Shown here: piece by piece, positions 47,101 through 52,484 of the stretch | How positions within the stretch are numbered: position 1 is the stretch's first letter | How the letters are laid out: each line of letters begins with the position of its first letter | NCBI GenBank assembly: GCA_948567375.1 | Contig: OX419760.1 | Location: 2,356,001-2,420,000, forward strand | Direction: 5' to 3' | Origin: Lunularia cruciata | Taxonomy: Eukaryota > Streptophyta > Marchantiopsida > Lunulariales > Lunulariaceae | DNA length: 64,000 nt | Translations under genes and position numbers: made by a program | Notes under the pieces: generated by a model | What the model was told of the DNA's origin: nothing | Databases searched by the model: none | What the model saw: the letters and a program-made list of their open reading frames with translations, nothing else

Positions 47101-49435
47101 ACCAGGACATGTGCCCCTAGAGCTTTCACTTGTCGAGGCTGCTCTGCAAGTAGCAGGATTATCCAAACCTACTGAAAAAGGCTCAGTCACTACGTCTATT
47201 ATTCAGCCCACAATTTTTAATTATTTACAGTCTGAAAAGCTTCTCCAAGATCTTGCATCAGTATCTCCGATGCAGGTAAGTCTTTTCACCAGTTTAACGA
47301 ATTCTTGGTTCTTGAATTTCCTGTAAGTGGGGCTTATTCTGCTCTAAACTGACTTCTGCTCACGTCGGAGTTGCAGGTGCTGGACATTTTGATGAGTGCA
47401 TGTAGAGAAGGCTGTGGACGAGGCCTCATCCGTAGGATATCAGCGGTTGCCCAGATCGCAAAATTTTTGGACATCTCTTTCAACGAAGCATTTGCAAAAC
47501 AACCTACACAGTTGCTGCAGCTGCTTGCTCTCAAAGGTCAAGATGCTCTCAAAGAAGCAAAAGTACTTGTTGCCAATCACGCTATGATTCCCGCAACTGT
47601 AGCACGTATACTGGCCGAATCATTTTTGAAGGTATCCAACTAACTACACTCCAACCTCATGTCAGAGTGCCTGAGTTGAAAGCACTTCCTTTTCCTTCTC
47701 GCCGACGGTAAAGCGACAACGTGCATGAGCAAAACCGTTTCGTTTCTTCACAGGGTCTCTTGGCTGCACACCGGGGAGGATACATGGATTCCTCACAGAG
47801 AGAGGAGGGCCCTGCTCCTCTGCTTTGGAGACCTTCTGACTTTATACGCTGGGCAAGAGTTTGTCCATCCGAGCCTGAAATTGGTCATGCCCTGATGCGG
47901 CTTGTCATCAGCGGCCGGGACATGCCCCATGCATGTGAGGTGTGTACCAGTGTTTTAGGTACTCTAGTATTTGTGCTTGGTTTCCCACAACTCGCTAATT
48001 TGTTGAACTTTCTGACATGTGTTAGTTTCACCCATAAGCAGTGTTCACATATCACTGTGTTCCTTTACAGGTGGAACTCATCATCTTGGCCCATCAGTAC
48101 TACGAATCGTCTGCTTGTCTTGATGGAGTTGATGTATTGGTGGCACTAGCTGCAACGCGGGTGGAATCATATGTTTCTGAAGGGGACTTCGCATCACTGG
48201 CACGCCTTGTCACTGGAATCAGTAATTTCCAAGCTCTACGTTTCATACTCGATCTGCTCATAGAAAACGGACAGTTGGAACTTCTACTTCAAAAGCGTTC
48301 CGTTGTGGATCCTGTCTTGGAATCTTCTGCTTCTGTACGAGGCTTCCGGATGGCTGTACTATCGGCGCTCAAGCACTTCAACCCCCTTGACCTCGATGCG
48401 TTCGCAATGGTTTGTTTCATAACCTTTGAAATTCTTCCTAATATGTAAAATGATTGACTATCATTCGCAAGTCCTTGTCTTGTTATCTTGTATCTTATAA
48501 TATAAGATACAAGATAACATAACATATCATTATTATTATTGGATATTATTGGAGATTTTGTTCCACTTTGTATCTTTATTCTGGTAGAACTTCAGGTTAT
48601 TTCTCGTAGACATATTGATTTGAGGTTTTCTGTACGTTATACTTAACTCAACAGGTCCTCCTTGTCAATCTGTGCGCAGGTGTACAGCAACTTCAGTATG
48701 GCTCATGAGATGGCTGAGTTATTGGAATCCAGAGGGAACAGAGGTCTGCAACAGTGGAATGAGATATCTCGCCTGGATGGAGAGCAGATGGAAGAATCCT
48801 TAGACATGATGCGCTTCTACGTCGAAGCAGCTGAAGTTTATGGTGGAATAGACGCTGGAAACAAAACCAGACGTTGCTGCGCACAGGCCCAACTCATCTC
48901 ACTCCAGCTGAGAATGCCAGAAGAGCAGTGGCTTAATCTTTCGGACACAAGGGCCCGACGCTTGCTTGTCAGTCAGCCCCGATTCCAAGAGTCCCTAATT
49001 GTTGCTGAAGCCTATTCTCTCAATCAGTCAGCTGAGTGGGTTCCTGTAATATGGCAACAAATGCTTGTGCCAGGACGCATTGATCAGTTTCTGAACGAGT
49101 TTGTGGCTTCGTTGCCACTCCCACATTCTATGCTGGTGGAACTTGCACGCTACTATCGAGCTGAGGTGACAGCAAGAAGTGAAGAAAATCACCTCGACTT
49201 TTCCAAATGGTTGACTCCAGGAGGTGGAGTACCTTCGGATCAGCTAGGCAAGTCATTCAGGTCAGTCCTGAAGCACACTCGCGATATCAAGGAGCGGTTA
49301 CAGCTTGCTACTATTGCCACAGGCTTTACAGACGTCGTTGATGCTTGCTTGCGCGCCCTTGATCACATGCCTATCACTTCAGGGCCACTGATTTTAAGGA
49401 AAGGTCATGGTGGCACATACCTACCCATAATGTAA
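5163..49435 (+). CDS. SPG11: Spatacsin homologue (SPG11 family), 24 coding exons
   Basis: The coding sequence joins 5163-8127, 8266-8374, 8622-8744, 8891-9137, 17378-17914, 18199-18384, 18740-19054, 19320-19991, 20282-20678, 21194-21333, 29085-29264, 29477-29680, 29887-30459, 30784-30843, 31277-31602, 31702-32164, 32832-33290, 45870-45986, 46192-46313, 46498-47275, 47377-47631, 47754-47939, 48071-48409 and 48680-49435. All phases join, giving 10,509 nt and a 3,502-residue protein, somewhat longer than the roughly 3,200 residues I recall for Arabidopsis. The N-terminal third (residues 1-988) is one exon. The end of the protein (about residues 3077-3502) is the Spatacsin_C region, the best conserved part from plants to animals. 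In animals spatacsin works with spastizin and AP-5 in endolysosomal sorting and lysosome reformation; a similar endomembrane role here is inference. The start is the first ATG before the conserved VLQLHSWG, and a second in-frame ATG follows three codons later. A Ser-rich charged linker lies in exon 20. Twenty-two introns have GT...AG ends and intron 11 uses a GC donor. Giant introns 4, 10 and 17 hold one repeat family. Confidence 0.93.
8266..8374 (+). CDS. SPG11: Spatacsin exon 2
   Basis: Acceptor TTTCTCAG, donor GAGCA|GTAAGT. Joined to exon 1 it encodes GWSLRLLRLRRLQLALDF then EEIEQ, the conserved segment that in plant homologues reads LRRMQMALDYLKFDEI. It enters in phase 1 and leaves in phase 2. 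Confidence 0.9.
8622..8744 (+). CDS. SPG11: Spatacsin exon 3
   Basis: Acceptor TCTGTAG, donor TCCAG|GTGTTT. It encodes ALEALVHVGAAESGVLYVLF, continuing the alpha-helical part. The open frame runs past the donor, but the homologous order (SRLLxLA) is restored only by splicing to 8891. Confidence 0.88.
8891..9137 (+). CDS. SPG11: Spatacsin exon 4
   Basis: Acceptor CCCGCAG, donor AGGAAG|GTATGT. It encodes RLLSLAASFTTKLVRQHGMK through LARFLEVIRSLQDRLEAKRR, matching the plant family (LEITRNFQSR...). It ends in phase 0 before the first giant intron. Confidence 0.9.
9138..17377 (+). repeat. Giant intron 4: array of the pyrimidine-rich repeat family
   Basis: This 8.2-kb intron is almost entirely made of copies of one repeat family, all on the + strand. 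Hairpin ends (GTTCTGGAT...CTCAT) lie at about 9667, 11291, 12000, 12379, 12811, 14803, 15135, 15677, 16299 and 17025. The conserved G-block (CTTGGCACTCATGAG...TGATGAAG...) lies at about 9779-9981, 10509-10745, 11349-11555, 13931-14158, 15740-15913 and 16360-16560. Splice-like 11-13-nt cassettes lie at 10325 and about 13690. Open frames here are rich in Phe, Leu, Ser and Cys only because of the base skew, and I see no gene. Confidence 0.9.
10325..10335 (+). other. Repeat-borne 11-nt micro-exon-like cassette
   Basis: CCTTGCAG precedes and GTATGTCTC follows an 11-nt core (GCATTTTCAAG). It is one of six similarly placed cassettes in the repeat family; the others start at about 13690, 23604, 34364, 38458 and 43014. 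Confidence 0.5.
17378..17914 (+). CDS. SPG11: Spatacsin exon 5
   Basis: Acceptor TGTGCGCAG, donor TGCAAG|GTTTGT, phase 0 at both ends. It encodes GDSTDGDGVFIPTDGRPTLE, a poorly conserved acidic/Ser linker, then SPGEMFARWEKENVDAYGVV and ALAVAQLHRLRRK, the conserved helical segment. Confidence 0.92.
18199..18384 (+). CDS. SPG11: Spatacsin exon 6
   Basis: Acceptor GTTGCAG, donor CTGAG|GTAGTG, phase 0. It encodes GKTGVALAALRRLGEDIEIA and LRELALGTLRRFLRAQ, matching the plant LGED...LREFAFGTVRRSLR block. Confidence 0.92.
18740..19054 (+). CDS. SPG11: Spatacsin exon 7
   Basis: Acceptor GTGAACAG, donor GACCGG|GTAAGT. It opens with RIYPSSSFWSTYGARQQLL, nearly identical in plant homologues (LYPSSSFWETYLARQ), and ends AAIWLQHWDQLTIDR. 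Phase 0 at both ends. Confidence 0.93.
19320..19991 (+). CDS. SPG11: Spatacsin exon 8
   Basis: The acceptor is chosen at CTACTGTGATTCAG because it follows a pyrimidine tract, keeps phase 0 and gives ILLEQPLLSGQLISWEARLE directly after the TIDR of exon 7, as in homologues. The nearer-upstream AG (GATGCAG) would put a stop in frame. It ends TVMQALV before GTAAGT. It contains NWEEVATLLDTVP and HNLPHMLELYLDHHSLALD. Confidence 0.92.
20282..20678 (+). CDS. SPG11: Spatacsin exon 9
   Basis: Acceptor GGTTTCAG, donor AACAG|GTAATT, leaving in phase 1. It encodes GDCQWALWLLYSRLQRREYD and ASFANART, strongly conserved (homologues: GDSQWAKWLLLSRIKGREYDASF). Confidence 0.93.
21194..21333 (+). CDS. SPG11: Spatacsin exon 10
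   Basis: Acceptor ATTTGCAG, donor GTTCAG|GTATTG. It encodes GLSQYLHWREGLFSS and DTSLLQMMPRWLPQRVRRLL, the conserved block just before the second giant intron. Confidence 0.92.
22590..23104 (+). pseudogene. Reverse transcriptase fragment (GIPMGT...YVDD type, Penelope-like or non-LTR)
   Basis: One open frame encodes the palm of a reverse transcriptase: FHQVVGIPMGTPCAVFVANL, then YELDFIRRL, then HVLRYVDDLLVVGSG with the catalytic Asp pair, then CNYLDCRITQDDFNIFVSIY. The GIPMGT...A.LANL and RYVDDLL pattern is that of a class of RTs I associate with Penelope-like elements. I cannot separate it firmly from other non-LTR classes, and no GIY-YIG or other endonuclease was seen. Upstream sequence (about 22130-22590) gives only broken RT-like reading frames. 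The fragment stops near 23105 and runs directly into the intron repeat. The catalytic motif is intact but the domain is partial. A second copy lies at 37164. Confidence 0.75.
23604..23614 (+). other. Repeat-borne 11-nt micro-exon-like cassette
   Basis: GATTTCAG, an 11-nt core (GGATCCATCAG), then GTATGTCTC. The core is identical to that at 38458-38468. It lies about 185 bp before a G-block, as in the other copies. Confidence 0.5.
26951..27400 (-). mobile_element. Solo LTR, subfamily 2 (copy C)
   Basis: This 450-bp segment begins TGATAAGAAC and ends CTGACA on the + strand. It is flanked by AGCTT (26946-26950) and AACTT (27401-27405), a near-perfect 5-bp target duplication. It closely matches the segment at 43968-44419 and more distantly the LTRs at 39885 and 40815. 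Its own sense is inferred to be the minus strand, because there it reads TG...CA with a TATATAAG box. No internal retrotransposon region adjoins it. Confidence 0.75.
29085..29264 (+). CDS. SPG11: Spatacsin exon 11 (GC splice donor)
   Basis: Acceptor TTTGAGTAG. It encodes GPAGGIQLAAQRGSQ... and ends ASWEETIQKAIEEELYAPST plus E. Homologues read SWEAIIQKHIEEELH here. The only junction that keeps this and joins the next conserved segment is GAG|GCAAGA, so the intron starts with GC. A stop codon lies two codons past the junction. Confidence 0.88.
29477..29680 (+). CDS. SPG11: Spatacsin exon 12
   Basis: Acceptor TGATATGTCAG, donor GCAACG|GTTGGT. It encodes DSGFGCEHHLRRGRALAAFN (homologues: LGLEHFLHRGRPLAAFN) and ends LTPHEEKLLAT. 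Phase 0 at both ends. Confidence 0.92.
29887..30459 (+). CDS. SPG11: Spatacsin exon 13
   Basis: Acceptor CTTGCAG, donor GATTGG|GTAGGT. It encodes CELCGLSANLLRLDVAALRR, SMSERWSLVTAFCRAHNLPL and YLSALARDNDW, all highly conserved in plant spatacsins. Confidence 0.94.
30784..30843 (+). CDS. SPG11: Spatacsin exon 14 (60 nt)
   Basis: This small in-frame exon encodes VGFLAEAQLEGCPLDILLSV, with acceptor GGCACAG and donor GTG|GTAAAC. Homologues carry FLSEAQLGGYPFDTVLNVA directly after ARDNDWVG, which fixes both ends. Confidence 0.93.
30874..31142 (+). repeat. Truncated repeat copy inside intron 14 with flanking 12-bp duplication
   Basis: Intron 14 (30844-31276) contains a single truncated copy of the intron repeat ending in the hairpin motif (31081-31122). 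TATGTACTCCGA occurs at 30862-30873 and again at 31131-31142, as a target-site duplication would. Several other copies continue after CTCAAA with a similar ATATGTTCTCGACC, so the right-hand copy could instead belong to the repeat. Confidence 0.6.
31277..31602 (+). CDS. SPG11: Spatacsin exon 15
   Basis: Acceptor TTTAACAG, donor GCCAG|GTGTGC, leaving in phase 2. It encodes VAKDFTDARLQSHLLTVLKS, then ALLTKAKDLRWPLLAVVASC and TPLSCLTVWLEITAAR, the last nearly identical in homologues. Confidence 0.94.
31702..32164 (+). CDS. SPG11: Spatacsin exon 16
   Basis: Acceptor TTAAACAG, donor TTGCAG|GTAATG. It encodes ETSAIQVSDAAAQLSARVGA, a Ser/Thr-rich basic linker (KRRRRMSPEEA), then MVAVLCEQQRFLPLLRAFEL and FLPFIRFLQ. 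Confidence 0.93.
32832..33290 (+). CDS. SPG11: Spatacsin exon 17
   Basis: Acceptor AATTTCAG, donor ACTCAG|GTGATG. It encodes AFSQMRISEASAHLASF, YERRCLLQLLSGSDFGDGG, FRRMYWKIQLAEPALRE and WEQARSWARQLDL, ending HHVTETQ. All match plant spatacsins closely. Confidence 0.95.
33890..35250 (+). repeat. Best complete unit of the intron repeat family (about 1.4 kb)
   Basis: This copy shows the full order of parts: a leader with a GTACTAGTACTCG motif and CACAGTACCCGAGGCCACTC (33.91-34.02 kb); a C-rich tract; a splice-like cassette (34364-34374); the G-block (34530-34765); a middle region with GTTCACGCACTGCTTACTGG and CTGCAGGTTACATTAGATG; and the terminal hairpin (35208-35249) before TATA-rich DNA. It has no long coding frame, so it behaves like a non-autonomous element. 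Confidence 0.6.
34364..34374 (+). other. Repeat-borne 11-nt micro-exon-like cassette
   Basis: CCTTTCAG, an 11-nt core (GCTTTAACTAG), then GTATGTCTC, about 166 bp before the G-block of the same unit. Confidence 0.5.
36415..36745. other. AT-rich stretch of different composition inside the array
   Basis: Between two repeat copies there are about 330 bp that are AT-rich, lack the pyrimidine skew and share no motif with the repeat family. No ORF or terminal repeat was recognised. It may be a separate insertion. Confidence 0.4.
36905..37157 (+). repeat. Recent tandem duplication of the repeat 3' end
   Basis: About 115 bp starting TTATGGATTTATCACTATTC and ending at CTCATATACC occurs at 36905-37020 and again at 37043-37157, a period of 138 bp. 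The copies differ at only a few positions, including the same rare GCATCACGGACATTTTGG variant. Confidence 0.8.
37164..37646 (+). pseudogene. Reverse transcriptase fragment, C-terminal palm and thumb
   Basis: The frame begins immediately after a repeat 3' end (CTCATATACCGATATATG). It encodes LVWTHFGTHCNYLACKITQD, DDFHIFISIHDKKELPHF, then a thumb-like region KLGIIKSKCIRYKRVW and LIDNFVSENYPIHLIRRKFC. The first part overlaps and matches the end of the RT fragment at 22590-23104 (CTHFGTQCNYLDCRITQDDF) and then extends beyond it, so the two are copies of one element. The active-site part is missing. Confidence 0.7.
38458..38468 (+). other. Repeat-borne 11-nt micro-exon-like cassette
   Basis: TATTTCAG, an 11-nt core identical to that at 23604-23614, then GTATGTCTT. 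It lies about 186 bp before the next G-block. Confidence 0.5.
38647..38786 (+). repeat. Exact 70-bp tandem duplication in a G-block
   Basis: The 70 bp beginning GGCACTTTAGGGGAGCAACC and ending at GATACGAGG occurs twice head to tail (38647-38716 and 38717-38786) with no difference seen. This points to very recent slippage or unequal exchange. Confidence 0.9.
39477..39884 (+). repeat. Tandem duplication of about 214 bp spanning a G-block
   Basis: TGGCTTCTGCTC(C/T)CATGTCC through TTGCGATATAC is present at 39477-39664 and 39691-39878 with few differences, so the two G-blocks here arose by local duplication rather than by separate insertion. Confidence 0.8.
39885..40418 (-). mobile_element. Solo LTR, subfamily 1 (copy A), carrying foreign flank
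   Basis: The insertion is bounded by a 5-bp target duplication CATTA (39880-39884 and 40419-40423) in the repeat context GATATACATTATATCCTG. Positions 39885-40356 are the LTR in reverse orientation (TGATGAGAAC...CTAACA). Positions 40357 to about 40404 are the reverse complement of the DNA that flanks copy B on its left, followed by a second short LTR end (about GATCACAACTAACA). It therefore contains DNA copied from the neighbouring locus. No internal region is present. Confidence 0.8.
40815..41286 (+). mobile_element. Solo LTR, subfamily 1 (copy B)
   Basis: This 472-bp LTR reads TGTTAG...TCATCA and is flanked by a perfect 5-bp target duplication TACCT (40810-40814 and 41287-41291). Other repeat copies show the empty site as GCATTCTACCTTATGG. 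A TATATATGAG box lies near 40977. It is the inverted partner of copy A, with about 400 bp between them. TG...CA ends and a 5-bp duplication define an LTR left by recombination between the two ends of a retrotransposon. Confidence 0.88.
43014..43024 (+). other. Repeat-borne micro-exon-like cassette with decayed donor
   Basis: ACTTTCAG, an 11-nt core (GTTTTAACAAG), then GCATATCTC where other copies have GTATGTCTC. The acceptor side and the 11-nt spacing are kept while the donor GT has become GC. Confidence 0.4.
43968..44419 (-). mobile_element. Solo LTR, subfamily 2 (copy D)
   Basis: This 452-bp segment starts TGATAAGAAC and ends CTAATA, with a perfect 5-bp target duplication TGGTA (43963-43967 and 44420-44424). 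It closely matches copy C at 26951-27400. The CTAATA end shows the canonical terminal dinucleotide has mutated. Confidence 0.82.
44896..44940. repeat. Inverted repeat, 17-bp arms, in intron 17
   Basis: AAAGCAGAGTGGAAATC at 44896-44912 pairs with GATTTCCACTCTACTTT at 44924-44940 with one mismatch and an 11-nt loop. It sits in a short segment that lacks repeat-family motifs. Confidence 0.7.
45714..45743. repeat. (TA)n(TG)n microsatellite
   Basis: A run of TA units passes into TG units immediately downstream of the last repeat hairpin (45666-45707). A shorter (TA)n run lies at about 45626-45640. Confidence 0.85.
45870..45986 (+). CDS. SPG11: Spatacsin exon 18
   Basis: Acceptor CTTATGTAG, donor CTTCGG|GTTTGC. 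It encodes AEAMVTEWRELLWDVPEERV and ALWNHCQALFTMHAFPALR. Homologues read VAEWKEFLWDVPEERIALWGHCQ, which fixes its place directly after the HHVTETQ of exon 17 across the 12.6-kb intron. Confidence 0.94.
46192..46313 (+). CDS. SPG11: Spatacsin exon 19
   Basis: Acceptor TTGTTCAG, donor TCTCC|GTAAGA, leaving in phase 2. It encodes AGKFFLKHADAVESEVSSTE and LHNILLLALQWLSGSITNTS. Confidence 0.92.
46498..47275 (+). CDS. SPG11: Spatacsin exon 20
   Basis: Acceptor CACTGCAG, donor ATGCAG|GTAAGT. It opens with VYPLHLLHELETRVWLLAVE, highly conserved, passes through a long Ser-rich linker with mixed charge (SSKFKRRLKDHAQVKRIQLD, then SESTASDSEDSPGRS), and ends with ERAVLALLEVGQVSAAKQLQ and SEKLLQDLASVSPMQ. 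The linker is likely disordered. Confidence 0.93.
47377..47631 (+). CDS. SPG11: Spatacsin exon 21
   Basis: Acceptor AGTTGCAG, donor TTGAAG|GTATCC. It encodes VLDILMSACREGCGRGLIRR, then FLDISFNEAFAKQPTQLLQL and VARILAESFLK, conserved to the residue in many places. Confidence 0.94.
47754..47939 (+). CDS. SPG11: Spatacsin exon 22
   Basis: Acceptor TTCACAG, donor GTGAG|GTGTGT. It encodes GLLAAHRGGYMDSSQREEGP, then APLLWRPSDFIRWARVCPSE and EIGHALMRLVISGRDMPHAC, among the best conserved plant spatacsin segments, and leads into the C-terminal domain. Confidence 0.95.
48071..48409 (+). CDS. SPG11: Spatacsin exon 23 (Spatacsin_C begins)
   Basis: Acceptor CTTTACAG, donor GCAATG|GTTTGT. It encodes VELIILAHQYYESSACLDGV, then LARLVTGISNFQALRFILDL and LIENGQLELLLQKR. 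These align with the human C-terminal region (VELLILAHH..., RLLTGIGRYNEM.YIFDLL), which identifies the family beyond plants. Confidence 0.95.
48481..48519. repeat. Perfect inverted repeat, 18-bp arms, intron 23
   Basis: TGTTATCTTGTATCTTAT and its exact reverse complement are separated by three bases (AAT). It lies in intron 23, about 70 bp after the donor, and would form a strong hairpin in the pre-mRNA. Confidence 0.9.
48680..49435 (+). CDS. SPG11: Spatacsin exon 24 (C-terminus and stop)
   Basis: Acceptor GTGCGCAG. It encodes VYSNFSMAHEMAELLESRGN, AAEVYGGIDAGNKTRRCCAQ, RRLLVSQPRFQESLIVAEAY, LATIATGFTDVVDACLRALD and the terminal GPLILRKGHGGTYLPIM before the stop. The final GPLxLxKGHGGxYLPxM is shared with plant homologues, so the C-terminus is complete. 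Confidence 0.96.
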   Translation: MYSNFSMAHEMAELLESRGNRGLQQWNEISRLDGEQMEESLDMMRFYVEAAEVYGGIDAGNKTRRCCAQAQLISLQLRMPEEQWLNLSDTRARRLLVSQPRFQESLIVAEAYSLNQSAEWVPVIWQQMLVPGRIDQFLNEFVASLPLPHSMLVELARYYRAEVTARSEENHLDFSKWLTPGGGVPSDQLGKSFRSVLKHTRDIKERLQLATIATGFTDVVDACLRALDHMPITSGPLILRKGHGGTYLPIM

Positions 49436-49745
49436 TCACTCATCAAATGAACGTTAGTGTTTCAGGTATATCTAGTAATGCAGAAGTGAGGCCCTGTCAG
49501 TCATGATTTTTGTGTAAACAATAGATTTGGGGTTTTGTACATCACAGGAATATAGATGAGAAGAGAAAAGGAGAGTAGAGATTTGCTTGTACTTAAGTGC
49601 ACCAGAAGGCATCTTTATCGTCATCAATGCGGACATTTTCTTTGTATTATAGGAGAGGTGTATTACCTGATTCTTCGGATCATATGTCATCCATTTATTT
49701 GGTCTTTATCGTTCCACACTAATAAAAACGCACATACGTAATTTC
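49436..49745 (+). other. Spatacsin 3' UTR (approximate)
   Basis: AT-rich sequence after the stop codon, containing the AATAAA signal near its end. Small open frames here are not supported by any motif. The cleavage site is inferred to lie shortly after the signal. Confidence 0.55.
49721..49726 (+). terminator. Canonical poly(A) signal AATAAA
   Basis: AATAAA sits 286 bp after the spatacsin stop codon, in CACTAATAAAAACGC. Plant 3' ends use looser signals too, so it is a candidate only. Confidence 0.5.
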
Positions 49746-51440
49746 ACATCTTCCCCTCCTGGCTGGAGGGAATTCATTTTATTTCCTTACTAAAGTAAGC
49801 TTCTTTATTACTTCTTTCCTATTCTAACGAAGTTCAGGCGAATATCTGATTCTGTATTTCATATATCAATTATTCTGATCCCAGCAGTTACTGTGACGAA
49901 AGCCTCCATCATTAGTCTCACTAATCAGACGAACAAGAGTCATCTCTGTTTCCCTTAACTTGCTGGTCAAATTTCGGTTGCATCATCAGGGACAGTACTA
50001 ATGGAGGAGGATGTTTGTGACTGCTTCTCTCCCGAGTTGTTATTGCAATGCTAGTCCTGTAAGTCCTAACAACCTGCGCATATATAGTTGTCGTTTGACT
50101 ATGTGCGTAGATTCAGTTAGTTACAAATGACAAATTCTGAATGAATGGCGTTGAATCTATTACACATGATCCAACACACCTGATCTTAAAGCGTCATCGG
50201 TATGATGGCATACCTTTTATTTGATGGATGAATTACTCTTGAAAGTACTTGGCCTTGGTGAGGGTATTGTTTAAGCCCTTGGGAACGGTGGCCCAAAGCA
50301 AAGTATGTTAATACACATCAAGGCCGAATACTTTTACCGCTCAGGGACACTCACTTGATGGTGCTGAAAAGTAAGCAGCCTTTTCCCTTCTCCAGGCAAA
50401 CTAAATATGCATTTACCGAACTCCTTCACTAACATAATACACTTAAGAAATTCTTCTGTCTTTAATACTGTTCGCATCACATTTTAGGACTGGAGTTCCC
50501 CTTTCCCACATAATAGGTTTGCTCTGAGTGTTTACCTTTTGATCTAGCACAAACGCATCTGCAAAGGCGATAATTTATTCGAGTTATGGTTTCATTTAGG
50601 AATCATGAAACACATAGAAGGGTGCGGGGTTTCCAAATTGATCGTTCCGGAATTACCCCACAAAGCAAGATGAAACGAAAGAATGGACTTTAAATCCGCA
50701 TTAGGGGTTTTCAAATTTAGCTCTTGGCAGTCGATTTACACGGAATGTTTATTTCTAGGTATTCAATAAAAGTTTTACTGATACCCGACTTGAGGGTACA
50801 CATGAATTTTTGGGTACTCTACCCATAGCCATAAAATTCACGGGAAAAAAAACATGACCCGCAGCATTTTGACATGACCCATAACCATAAAATGCTACGC
50901 GGATTCCATAAGATTTTAATTGGAGCATTAGTTGAAGTATGAATTGAATGGGATTCAAATTTTGAATTTGAATCCCATTTGAGTTTGAATTTGAGTTTGA
51001 ATCTAGTCCCACACATCACATGAGAGCAAGAAGCAAACAGTACGAGTTTAGACATCTCGATACTTCCCATTTCTTCTTTTCCCTCTTTTCTCGCTTTCCC
51101 CTTTCTCTTGGTATCAAGTTAAATGTGAACTTTGCAATTTTTTGGGTGTGATTTTATTGTAACTTTTGCAATGTTATGTATTAGTAGTACACACGAAGCC
51201 TTTTAAACAAAACTATAATGAGCATTCGGCGGATAACAAGAAATGAAGTTTGGGGGGCCTCAAGTTGAGAGTTTTGATGCACTTGTGAACAAGTAGAGTG
51301 AAAATGATGGAAATCATGAAAACATGCTACAATTGTTACTTAGGTTGTAGAACTTTGCACACCATTCCAGATACCTGTCAAGTAGAGGGTACTGAGTTTG
51401 TAGCATATGCTTTGTATTGACATTCTTATGAGGGTTGGAT
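49746..51440. other. Intergenic DNA, no gene recognised
   Basis: The sequence becomes AT-rich and loses both the coding signal and the intron repeat family. The only structure I see is the inverted repeat at 50947-50979 and GATTCAAATTTGAATTTGAG-like oligonucleotide repeats around it. Confidence 0.5.
50947..50979. repeat. Perfect inverted repeat, 15-bp arms
   Basis: AATGGGATTCAAATT, loop TTG, then AATTTGAATCCCATT. Degenerate copies of the TTTGAATTTGAG motif continue to about 51005. Confidence 0.85.
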
Positions 51441-51479
51441 ACTATTGCATTTAGGCAACTGATGCAGATGGATATATTA

Positions 51480-51826
51480 TCTTTTCATGCTTTGGTGAAT
51501 ACTATCAAAATCATCCCGTGTTTAAAACTACATCAAATAGAGATCAAACTCTTGTTTGGATGCAAGTCGTGCTAGCTTTTGATAAGTTTGGACACCATGG
51601 GAACGGGGTATCTATAGCAAGAGGGTTAAATATATGGAAAGTGTAATGCATTGAACACCAACAATATTTACTAGATGATTTTGGTTATGCCCCAATGTTT
51701 CATCATGTGCCTTCCTTCAAAGCTCTCAAGAGAAGGAAGATTTCAGTAAATGTATTGCTCATATCTATGTGCTTAATGAATATCGTATTGGAGTCTTGAA
51801 AGCACAATGGAATTATGAGAAATAAA
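51480..51826 (+). pseudogene. PIF/Harbinger-type transposase remnant, centre deleted
   Basis: Three pieces in order match plant/animal Harbinger nucleases. The first is HPVFKTTSNRDQTLVWMQVV followed by DKFGHHGNGVSIARG (the HPVF...VWMQL...RFGHxGNGxSI block). The second is QQYLLDDFGYAPMFHHVPSF (the EYLLADSGY...VPAFK block). The third is YVLNEYRIGVLKAQWN (the RVRNEHxIGVLKxRW block). The region between the first and second pieces, which should hold the first catalytic Asp positions, is missing, and stops and frame changes separate the pieces. It is a non-functional relic, unrelated to the spatacsin gene. Confidence 0.75.
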
Positions 51827-52419
51827 GTTCAGTTGAATGATCTCTAGGAATGACTTTTTGTTAAAGTGTATTAGTGTTTGTATAATTTTGCACCATTTCT
51901 TCATTAGTAGGTTTGATAAATGAGTGAAACAAGATTGCAATTTTGGGAGAAATTTGAGTCCTACTTTGTTGACCAAGGTGGTAGTGAGCAACATAGAGAT
52001 ATTAGAGAAGAAATTTGATTTTTTGTGATGCAATATTGTCTTGCATTCAGTCGCTAACCAAGCGAGGTTCTTGAATACAAGATAATAAAGATAAATATAT
52101 TTGTATGTTTTATATTGCAATAAAGATCTCAAGGATTGTGTTGCTCTCAAGAATTGTTTTACAAAATGGTTGGAGGGTGACGAATTTGCTCAAAATCTGC
52201 TTGCAAAAGGGCCAAGTATACACGGGATGCATGAAAGTGATTGTGACGGTGAGATTGATAGTATGCACAATATGTGGGATACATGACCGTGCGAGTATGG
52301 CGGAAGATTGATATGAATTCTGAAGTGTAAATCGAGTTGAGTGAGTTTATGAAAAGGGTATAATGCCAAGAGGTTACCCTCTTCCTATCAATAGGCGCTT
52401 GAAAAAATGATAGTATATA

Positions 52420-52484
52420 TTTGAGTTGAAACTCATTTCTAAAGGATATAGATTTGAGTTGAAACTCATTTCTAAAGGATATAA
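52420..52484. repeat. 33-bp tandem duplication
   Basis: TTTGAGTTGAAACTCATTTC and the following AAAGGATATA repeat with a 33-bp period. Each unit also contains the small palindrome GAGTTGAAACTC. Confidence 0.85.
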
